The translations under genes were made by a program, and so were the position numbers. From Maniola hyperantus (Eukaryota > Arthropoda > Insecta > Lepidoptera > Nymphalidae), in the NCBI RefSeq assembly GCF_902806685.2, contig NC_048553.1:3331099-3395098 (forward strand): a stretch of DNA of 64,000 bases, read 5' to 3'. Shown piece by piece: positions 9,001-21,000 of the stretch. The notes beneath the pieces are model-generated. The model was not told the origin of the DNA. It saw only the letters and a program-made list of their open reading frames with translations, and did not search any database. Position 1 is the stretch's first letter, and every line of letters starts with the position of its first letter.

Positions 9001-12000
9001 AATTCAACCCTCACCTCGATTTTCCAAATTCCACCCGAGCGAAGCTGGGGCGGTCAGCTAGAGCTACATAGAAACTGCTGCAGCATGCCACACAATGCTT
9101 TACTTGGGACTTGGGACCAGAGAGACGAGACGGGGTGCAACGTCCTCCTAAGGGCGCCTCCTGTGAGGCTCGGACCACGGCTTAGGATGACGTTGGGATG
9201 GGTGGAGTAGTTGGACTACTGTTTAGTCCGTACATCCCCGAGGTCGTGGCGTGAGTCCACGTCCGGGTGACGTTAGAAATCGGGGGCCTCGTCTTCGCCG
9301 GCGATGATGATGTAAAAAGGTTGACTTGTGTAGCCCTACGAGATCGCATCGTGTGGCCTCAGTGTTATAAGTCCCGCAAATTGCTATTGCGCTGGAACCA
9401 TGTCTCATTAACATCGAAATGACGTCATTTTGACGTATATTTAAGTAAAAATATACCATCAGCTCGAAACTTCAGTCTAGTGCTGACGTCAATAAAATGG
9501 CGGCCACGCGCATTAGCAATTTGCGGGACTTATAGCGGTGATGTACTTACGTCATGTAACTCAGTAGGGAAGGGTCCGTCGCCGACTCTCGTGGTGTATG
9601 CCTTAACGACTCCGAGGACTTCTCCAATCAGTTTAGGGGGTAGACCGAGCCCCGTGCACACTCCGCCGATACTGCAGTTTGATGACGTCACGTACGGATA
9701 GGTACCTATAAACAAAATAGAGCTTTTATAAATATGAGAAACTAGCTGATCCCACCGCTACTGCAGTTTGATGACGTCACGTACGGATAGGAAAACAAAG
9801 TTTTATTCTCCTCACTGGTGTCACGACATACTAGAAATCAAAATACTGTCCACTAGCTCAGCTGCTCGATTGCGGTAGGATGACAGCCATAATGTTACGA
9901 TTGCAATCACCTCTGATTGGTTGATGCTCGCTCACTATTGGCTACAATACATTGTTTCAACAAGAATCGCACAAATTCAGGCAATCAGAACAATTGAGGT
10001 TGTAATAATATTTGATGCAGGTTTTACGAAATCGACTCGCTGGCCGACCTTTTTTTTGTTCTTCTTCTGGCCGACCTGGCCGGAGTGAACATTTGGTTTT
10101 AATATTTCCACAGATATGTCCAGATATGCAAATAGCGTGGCCTCCTCAGTCCCTCTCGCTCAAGCAGAGGCATTTACTTGTGAAATGTTATTCCGTCTAT
10201 TTTACGTTCGCTTCGGCTATTGTAGCCTAGTATAGGTATACTGCAACCCACCATTGCACAATAACTTCAAAAACAACAAAACAACAAAACGAATCAATTA
10301 TTTATTTACAACTAGCTGATGCCCGCGACTTCGTACGCGTGGATTTAGGTTTTTTAAAAATCCCGTGGGAACTCTTTGATTTTCCGGGATAAAAAGTAGC
10401 CTATGTCCTTCCCCGGGATGTAAGCTACCTCTGTACCAAATTTCATCAAAATCAGTTAAACTGTTGGACCGTGAAAAGCTAGCAGACAGACAGACAGACA
10501 GACACACTTTCGCATTTATAATATTAGTATGAATACTCGAGTCAACATAACCTCACTTCACGTTATTTGCCAAAATCTCACGTACAAATACATTTTGGCA
10601 AACAAAAAAAAGTGGCCACGGTGATAAGAACAAAACATTATCATTTTGTCACGTTCTAATAAGAGCTTAAATGCATTTAGCTATCTCGCTCTCTAACAGT
10701 AAGTGTCACAATAGGGCTACTTCTAATAGTCCTTGTTCTGAGATTATTTCTTACCAAAATCAATATCCAACATGGCGGCGTTAGCTCCCTCAACCAGCAC
10801 TTTCTTCCCATTCTCGATCTCCGAGTGCAGATAGGCCACGGTGTCGCGTACCAAGGGCCGTATCTTCTCCGCATACTCGCGATACCGGACCAGTTCGCTA
10901 TCGATCTCTAACTCCAGGGCTGGGAACATGCGTTTGTAGTTTTCTGCTAGGGTTCTGAATCTGTGAAGAAATGATAACGAGCCATTTCATACGAGATGTT
11001 TAAGCTATATATGAATGGGTTTGAGGTTGAAATATAACGAGCACACTTTGAGTTTAGTCAGATTTAAAACAATGTTAAAACGAGTCAGCGTTATATTATA
11101 GCTGGCATAAATCTGTCTCGTTTTAACTGAAACTTATTAAATAAATAAGTAGTAATCGAAGTAAGTAGGAATCGTAATCGAGAAAATGAAACAGTGATAT
11201 GTGACCTGTGAGCTCAGTCTCATACTTCACCTCTTCTGGTCATAACGCCTGCCTGGGTCACCTCTAGCTAGCCATACATCGACAAATTACCCACTGCGCA
11301 GGTACAAGGCCTTTTAATAAGACGCGAATTATGAAGACCGATATATCAGCCACTGCACAAATTTAAGGTGATACTAAGAGCTAGCGCGCTTCACGATGCG
11401 GTGAGTTGCGGTGCGTTTTAAAATCCGTAAATTTAAATTTTTCGCAAAATCTGTGAACAACAGAACTACATAAAAGCGCGCACACTGCGGAATTAATTCC
11501 GCACTGGATTTTCAAACATATTCAAATTTACGGATTTTAAACGCACTCGTGCGCGCTAGCTCTCAATCTAGCTCTTAATCTATCCAAAGCCGGTGCGGAA
11601 TTAATTCCGCAAAATATGCTTTTAAACCCAGACGCAAACAGAGGGGTATTTAGAATAGAATAGAATATATTTTTATTCAAGTAAACTTTTACAAGTGCTT
11701 TTAAATCGTCAACTAGTTTAATTTGCCACTGGTTCGGAATGCTGTTCCTACCGAGAAAAACCAGCAAGAAACACGGCAGTTTATGATATTGTAAGTTTAG
11801 CATGTGTATGTCTGTCTGTAGCATCACAACGCTCAAACGGATGAGCCGATTTGAATGAGGTTTCTTTTATTCGAAAGCCTGTTTAATCATTATAGTTCTT
11901 AGTTATGTTTGATGAATATCTTTCAACTAAACGATCTTTTACGTCTTACTCATCATGAGCAACCTATCGCCTCCTCTCAGAACGAGAAGGGTTTAGGCCA

Positions 12001-15000
12001 TAGTCTGCCACGCTAGCCCAGGACGGATTGAGAGATTTAACACCTTTGAGAACTTTGTCGAAAACTCTCAGGCACATTTTACTTACTTTTCCTCAAATAT
12101 ATTGAAGTCGCCCAGTAGATCGCCGATTCTGATGCCATTTCTAGTAGCTTTCGACGAATAGGTCGGTCCAATGCCCTTCTTTGTGGTCCCCAAGGAGTTC
12201 TTTCCCTTCTCCGCCTCTTGAAGACCATCAACCTGGAAAATTAAATATTACTGTTAGGATTTGTGAAGTCATAAAATTTTCAAACAAGTTGGCCCTTGAC
12301 TGTGATTTCACCTGGTGATAAGTGATGATGCAGTTACTAGATGCTAAGAAGGAAGCGAGCTAACCTGGAAGGAGTGTGGCAGTTTGTAATCAACCCTTTG
12401 GTTTCTACACAATATCGAACCGGAACGCCAAATCGTTTGGCGGCACGGCTTGGCCGGTAGGGTGTCAACTAGCCACGGCCGAAGCCTCCCACTAGACATG
12501 TATGGATATGGATTAGTAAAGATATCGATATATCGACAATAATACCTGCATTGTAGTGTTTAAACTATCGTAAGCGTTTAGGCGTGTAATATATGTATAA
12601 TTATAGCTTATGCTCGCGATGCTATGCTCTTCGTCCGCGTGGACTACACAAATTTTAAACCCCTATTTCACCCCCTCAGGTGTTGAATTATCAAAAATCC
12701 TTTCTTAGCGGATGCCTGCGTATTAATGAGCCATCTGCATGCCAAATTTCAGCCCAATCCGTCCAGTAGTTTGAGCTGTGCGTTGATAGATCAGTCAGTC
12801 AGTTAGTCAGTCAGTCACCTTTTCCGTTTATATATTTAGATAATACCTGCTGATGAATGTCGAAGACAAGATGAGCTCGGTCGGAGATGATCAGCCGTTG
12901 TTGCCACCCCTCCATTCCCTTGAGCTCGTTTTTTTTCAGCTCCTCGAATAGTCCAGGCAGGTGGATGACCACTCCATTTCCTGATAAATGAAAAAACATA
13001 CTAATATGTAGCTGATAAGATTGTACCAGTAGCGTCCACCGATCAGAGAAAATGTAGTTTTCAATTATTTTTTAAATGAATAAAGGATGTGAAAACCTAC
13101 ATAATCAATTTCTCGGTGATTTCACTTTATTGGGAAAAGATTTTAGTTGCACAAAAAAGCGTTTTAAACATGTTTTTTATTTAAAAAAATTAATAAAATG
13201 TTTTTAGGGTTCCGTACCTCAAAAGGAAAAACGGCACCGTTATAGGATCACTTTGTAGTCTGTCTTGTCTGTCAAGAAACCTACAGGGTACTTCCCGTTG
13301 ACCTAGAATCATGAAATTTGGCAGGTAGGTAGATCTTATAGCTGACATTTGGGGAAAAATCTGAAAACCGTGAATTTAGGCTTAGATCACACAAAAAAAA
13401 TTAAATTGTGGTCATGAACTAATATTTAGTATTTTCAACTTTCGAAGTGAGTTACTATATCAAGTGGGGTATCATATGAAAGGTCTTCACCTGGGCATTC
13501 TAAAACAGATTTTTATTTATTTTTATGCATCATAGTTTTTGAGTTATCGTGCAAAATGTCGAAAAAATACGACTGTAGTACGGAACCCTCATTGCGCGAA
13601 CCTGAGTCGCACTTGGCCGGTTTTTATTAAAATAACGATTTTAAATTTGTTTTATAAAAAAATGTGTTTTTTATAGGTTTTTTTTAATAAGTGGGTGAAC
13701 CTGTGTGAAATGATTGTATTTATTAAAAAAAAGGGTGGTAAAACCTTTACTGGTATGCAGTTTCCAATCTAGGACTTTTCAGCTCTTATCATTGCCAAGG
13801 GGCAAATTGATGGGAACATTAAAATTCTTCGCGTTTTTCCAAAGCAACTTCAATCGCAACACGCAAATTCTTTGCGTGTCTTCAAAGACTAACTTTTAAA
13901 TCATTTCAGACTTTACAATGCCACAATAAAAGTTTCTAAGCTTCAGCTGTGTTTCGCAAATATTATAATGGAAAAATACCACCATAAACAATCGCGTGAC
14001 ATTGAAAACTTAAAAGAGACGATCACAAAAATTGGCATGAATATCTGCGATATGACGGTAATTTTAATATCGCTATGAAAACGAAATGTCGTCAATCAGA
14101 ATTATTCAGCTCATGTACTTATTACGTAACAAGTGATTGATGACTGTCGCAATCACAGAATCCAAAATAGGCATTAAAATTCACATAGCGATAGGCCGCG
14201 GATACACCTGTAAGTTTTACTCACGTAAGTAGGTACAGTACAGTACGCGGCAGGAAATAATATCTCCTTCTCAAGATCGATACCTGGAGAAGGAGATAGC
14301 GGATTTGTAGAGCGTTGTCTCAGTCGTTGAGACGGACAAAACGTCATATAGGTATGAGTGACAGGAGAAAACGCTCTACAAAGCCGAAATGTCATTCTAA
14401 AGGCCGATGTACATTAACTTCTGTCGCGTACTGGAGCTTACATGATTAACTTACACCACTAATGTAAACACAATTATAAGTACATTTAGTAAATTAATTT
14501 ATTAATTTAATAAATAGTTATATGTAACGAACAACCCAACCAACAAGCCATTGCGTTCACGCGGCAAGCGCAGTAAAACAATGGAAACGCTGTCGAGGCA
14601 TTCTCGGTAGCGCGACCACCAAAGCCGCCGCCGAACAATGGCAAAAAGGTGGAAAATAACCGACAGTCCCCAACTCGACTCTGTTAGCATAAGTCTATTT
14701 TCTAGTTTGATTATTAAAGTATAGTTTTAAATCTTTCGCCTTTTTAAAAACAAAAACTCGAAGCTCCCAAACTTCACTGGCGCAGCCGGTAGGATTTCGT
14801 AGAAAGCTAGCGCTACCGGGTCCCAAAATCGTCCTTGTGCGCGGCCCCGAAATCCGTCGAACCAAACAAATAAGTTGAAGTTTGAAGGCGTTTTCCTGAA
14901 AGAAGATCTACCTTTGGCGAGAGCATGAAGACACACAGCTTAAGGTGAGTAGAACTTTTCACTATCCTGTGTGTCCCATCCCTTACTGGTAGCAATCTCT

Positions 15001-18000
15001 TTTATAGGTAAAAATAATAAAAGGAAAGATTATACATTATATTAGAAGAATTACGATTTTTTTTTGTTGTTTGAAAGATTATACGCTAGGTATATTAAGA
15101 AGAATTACGTTTTTATTTTGAAGGAAAATTAATATCGAAATAAAATAAAAAGTAGAAGTAATATTATTATATAAGCGTTAAGTATAGTATAAGTGTACGT
15201 GTTGTAATACTGATTGTTATTTTGTTTTGTGAACTTTATCGAGATGGAAAAAATTACGATTGTTCCGCGTGAGATAGCCGAGTTGATTCCAAAATTCGAT
15301 GGGGAGCCTACCCTACTAAATTTATTTTTAAGAAAATCCGAATATGTAGTTCTCAACTATAGAAATTCCAACACTGCCGCTCAGGATTTATACTTATTTC
15401 ACGTAGTCACGAGTAGGTTAACTGGTAAAGCAGCGTCCCTGGTTAGCGAAAGGGAAGATATAACCTCCTGGCAGGAGCTTAGTGAAATTTTGATCCAGCA
15501 CTTCGGCGATCCTCGTTCGGAAGAATGCGTTGCCATAGAACTAGAGTCATTAAAAATTAAAACTGGTGAATCGTACATAGATTTCTGCAAGAGAATTCAA
15601 AACATGCGCAGTATACTGATATCTAAAGTAAACAGAATAAACGATGCATCCCTTAAGGATTCTAAGACCATAATTTATAACAACTTATCTCTGAATGTAT
15701 TCTTATATAACTTACCGGAAGATTTGATTCGAATTGTGCGCCTTAAAAATCCGCAAACTTTAGAGACCGCTTTGGCTTATGTAACTGAAGAAGTTAACTT
15801 TCAGTTCCAATATGATGCGAAAAATAAGAATAAACAGAACTTCAAATCTCATCAAAATCAGTCTATCCCAATGCCTAACAATAATAATAATAAATTTATT
15901 ATGCCGCAAACGGCTTATAAAACGGCACTGAACCCGTTTCAGAATCGATTTAATATGACAAACCCATTTAATCGAGGCCTAAATCCTCAAAATCAAATGA
16001 GGCCTAACAATAATTTCAAATTTGGAATCCCTGCGCAATACAATCATTTTAAAGGTATCCCTAATCAACAGCAAAATTTCAAATTTGGTGTACCTAATCA
16101 AGGTTACCCGAATCAACAGCATAATTTTAAATTTGGTATACCTAATCAAGGTTACTCGAATCAACAGCATAATTTTAGATTTGGTATACCTCATCAAGGT
16201 CAAATGAGGAACCCACAGCAAAATAATATTCCAACAATGACCCCGACTGACGTTTCTATGCGTACAGCTGTTCCCCCACAGATACGACATAACATGACCA
16301 AAATTCCTAAAAATACGTTCTATAATAATGACCTCGAAATATGCGAAAATAGTTATGACGATAACTACGACTTTGACTATGACGAACCGAGTCAGATTTT
16401 ACAAGACCCCTATTATTTAGAAAACTTCGACCCCGAGTCTGAAACTTCTTGTGAAATCCAAGAACTGAATCAGGACGAAAATTTTTGCACAACAGCCTCG
16501 AAAGACCCAGATCCGAAATAATACGCCTTAACTGCGATAGTATATTAAAACTACCACATATAGAACTTCCCGAAATTCAGGCTAAGTTTATGATCGACAC
16601 CGGAAGCACTCGATCTTTTATAAGTCCTGCAAAGGCAAATCAGTACTTTTCTAGGTTTAAATATACAGAACCTTTTGAAGTAATAAGTACTCATGCACGC
16701 AGTAAACATAGCGAAGTGATACAGATACCCCTTATGAAAACCTTCAAGAGTTTTTCAACCCATAAATTTTATGTGTACGACGTAGACAAACGTTACGACG
16801 GCCTAATAGGATCAGACTTATTAAAACAACTTGATGCTACGGTTGACATGAAAAACCAGATTTTGCACACACGTGATACTGACATACCGATCGTATATAG
16901 CCCCCCGTTTGAGTTGACCTTACAACCACGAACTGAAACTCGTGTTAAAATACCAACCACTCTAGATAACGGCGAAGCTATAGTAGATTTTGTAGATTTT
17001 GGAGAAGGCACACGTATGCCTAGTGCTTTAGTCAGATGTGTAAACTCATTCGCGACAACAGTAATTCAAAATTCATCCAATAAAATTGTTACCTTAACTT
17101 TTCACCGACCACTACGCGTAACGAAATTTGAAAATAATACGTGTAAAGTTAACACAATCCGCGAAAATTATGAAATTGATGCCCTACTAAAAGAAAATTT
17201 ATCCAAACTTCGTCTAGATCACATGAACTCAGAAGAACGTGATTTAATTTACAACCTTTGTAACGAATACCGCGATATCTTTTACTGTGAAGACATACCA
17301 CTATCTTTTACAGGTGAAGTAAAACATCGCATACGTACTAAGAACGAAGACCCTATCTATATAAGACCTTATCGACATCCTCCTTCTCAAAATATCGAAA
17401 TACAACACCAGGTAGATAAATTACTACGAGACAATGTAATTCGCGAATCCCATTCTCCTTGGAGTGCCCCAGTTCACTTAGTATCCAAGAAGATGGATGC
17501 TACAGGCCAACCCAAGTACAGAATGGTCATAGATTATAGGCGGTTGAACGAAATCACCACGGACGACAAATACCCGCTGCCAAATATTACAGACCTCTTC
17601 GATAAGCTAGGTAAATCCGTTTACTTTAGTACAATCGATCTTGCCAGTGGTTTTCATCAGATCGAGGTAAATGAAGAAGATAGGCACAAAACAGCGTTTA
17701 CCACCCAATCTGGCCATTATGAGTTTACCCGTATGCCTTTTGGACTGAAAACGGCACCAGCTACCTTCCAAAGGGCAATGGACAATATATTACGTGGTTT
17801 ACAGGGAATACATTGTCTAGTTTACCTGGACGATATAATAATTTATTCAACCAGTCTTCAAGAGCACATTGTAAAACTAAGAAAGGTATTTGATCGGTTA
17901 AGAGAGACTAACTTAAAAGCTACATTGGATAAATGCGAATTCCTAAAAAAGGAAGTCCTTTATCTAGGTCATACAATCACGAAAGATGGCCTTAAGCCAA

Positions 18001-21000
18001 ATGATGACAAAATAAAAGCAGTCTTGAATATACCAATTCCCAAAACACCTACGGAAATTAAAAGTTTCCTAGGACTTATTGGATATTATCGTAAATTTAT
18101 TAAAGACTTTTCAAAGGTAACTTATCCTTTAACATCTTGTCTCAAGAAAGGTAGAAAAATAGTGCTCACTGAAGAATATATTGCAGCTTTTAATAAATGT
18201 AAAGAACTCTTAGTTAATGCTCCATTATTACAATTTCCCGATTTCACGAAACCATTCGTACTAACGACAGACGCCTCCAATTATGCACTTGGTGCTGTCC
18301 TTTCACAAGGAACCATTGGTAGCGATTTACCGATTGCCTATGCTAGTCGTACCCTCAATGATGCAGAAACTAGGTACAGTACAATTGAAAAAGAACTACT
18401 AGCCATTGTATGGGCTGTAAAAGTTTTCCGACCTTACCTCTATGGTCGAAAATTCTGTATCTATACAGATCATAGACCCTTAGCGTGGTTGAACTCCATA
18501 AAAGAGCCTAATAGCAAGCTTACACGTTGGAAATTGAGACTATCAGAATTCGACTACGATATAGTGTATAAAAACGGGTCACAAAATAGTAACGCAGATG
18601 CACTCTCACGTATCAAATTGAACGTTTTAGAAGATGATAGTTCCCTTCAGGTAAACATCGATACGATATCCCTAAGCAGTACCGACGAACGAGACGAAAA
18701 CGACAGTATAATATGCATTTCAGACTCTGATGATTCAAATATGACATACCCTATTCGTCCTCCATCCGAGAGTACGATAAGTTGTAGTTCGCGAACTGAG
18801 ACTGCTCTTTCTGCCCTAGACATGGACGGTGAAGTCATTCCCATACTTGACGAAGCTATTGACACAAAACCATATCAATTCCTAATATTTACTTGGAATA
18901 GAGGTCATACTATAGTTCAAGATTTCTCTCGAGATAAGCAAAAGGTTTTTGAAGCACACATGCCCGAAGGAAATACAGAATTAATTAAAGACTTCCTAAA
19001 ACAGTATATAAACCCAAAAATTAGACACTTTATCTATTTCGAAAACGATACTCTTCGTAAAGATTTCAAAAAATGTGTGATGGAATTGTTTAAAAAGGAT
19101 ACCGTTAAAATATACGAATGCACTAAAAGAGTAGCCTATGTTTTAGATGAAAACGAACAGAGATATATCGTTACTAAGTATCACCAAGGTCCGTCTTGTC
19201 ATAGGGGAATCAAAGAAACCCTTATGAAAATAAAACGCACTTATTATTGGAATAATATGGATCAAACCGTCTCATCCGTAATAAATGCCTGCGAGGTATG
19301 TAAAAAAATGAAATACGATCGTAAGCCTCTAAAACCCCAACTCCAGCTTACTCAAACTCAAACCAAGCCCTTCGAAGAAGCTTTCATGGATATATTCTCC
19401 ATAGAAGGAAAATACTTCTTGACCATTATCGATGCCTTTAGTAAAATAGGGCAAGCCTTTGAAATTAGCAACAGGTCCACCCCCGAAGTGGTACGTGCTC
19501 TAATTAAGTATTTTTCGTTTTATGGCATACCTTCCAAATTGAATTGCGACCCTGCCACTGAGTTTAATAATATATTACTCAAAGAAACTTTAAGCTTCTA
19601 TAAAATCGAGCTCCACATAGGTACACCACATAATCCTAACTCAATGGGATTAATAGAACGATTCCACTCAACTATTTTAGAAATATATCGTTTGGCCAAA
19701 TACGAAAACAAATTAACAGATGCTTCTTCAATTATGACGTACGCGATAATGTCATACAATCAAACAATACATTCAACTACAGGTCTTACACCGTTTGAAG
19801 TAGTTTTTGGTCACACAGATTCATCTAATCCTTTTAACGTAGATTTCAATCAGCAGTATACGCAAAAATTAGTCAGAGACCATGTTAAACGAACAGCTTT
19901 TCTTTACAGACATTTAACAGATAAAATGATAAAACAAAAAGAAAAGATTAGGGACAAACGCGGTGGTGAAACTTCATTCGACGTGAATGATGGTGATGAA
20001 ATATTCGTAAAAGGTGTCAATACCCGACGTAGCAAGGATAAACCTCGTTATCAGAAGGCAAAAGTAACTGGGGATATCTCCAGGAACACTGTCCCTGTAA
20101 CAATACATAATCGTGACACTAAAATACCCATTAAAGATGTTAAACGTCCTCCACAGGTCCGTTCTCCTCGTGCTCATTCAAGCCGTCATGACCCAGGCTA
20201 GTATACAGAAAATGGAGAATAACCCAGGTATTCTACCTATAAAGGAAGGCCAAGCATATATTGCTTATGACAGTTGGTCCTATGTTAAGATTTTAGACCT
20301 AAGTTCACTACAAGAAGATTTAAGTTATAATATAAGAATGTATCAGCACTTAAATATAAATTTATTTAGATATTTCGATAATAAGACGTACTATAGTGAC
20401 ATAACTAACGTTAAGACGCAAACAGACCATTTTCTTAATATCACTCTTGAAAAATGTAGTCAGCTCTTCCCAATAAATAGGGTTAGACGCGGCATATTAA
20501 ATCCCTTAGGTTCAGTCATTAAAATTATTACCGGAAATCTAGACAATAACGATGCTTTAAGGTATGACGAGCTAATTACGACCTTACAAACGCGACAGGA
20601 AAGGCTATCGAGAAAAATGACTATAATTTCTGAAATGGCAGAATCTTTTGTAAACATTACTGGATTTTCGAAAAATAATTTAATTCGGTTAGACAAAGAG
20701 GTTTCTGACATTATAACATGGATAAGTAACACAAAACAGGTAATAAGCAGTACTAGGTTAATCAGTACTTTTCACTTATTTTTACATAACTTTCAAACGA
20801 TCTATATCAAAATAGACGAAATCGAAACGGCTATAGCTTTTAGTAAGTTAAGAACTTTACATCAGTCAGTAATTGATACAGATGAACTATATAATTTGTT
20901 AATTGATATTGAGAAAACTGACCACCTTGTATACCCTGTTAATTTAGAGAATCTAATGCAAATAGAACAATCCATCGAACTAAAAGCTTACTCGAAGAAA

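Noticed and set aside
9085..9310. GC-rich block considered as a small RNA gene.
   Set aside because: Ends in a GATGATGAT tail and looks like a retroposon 3' end; no conserved RNA structure was recognised.
14502..14690. Short minus-strand frames repeated at 21772-22017.
   Set aside because: They are the two LTRs of the errantivirus read backwards.
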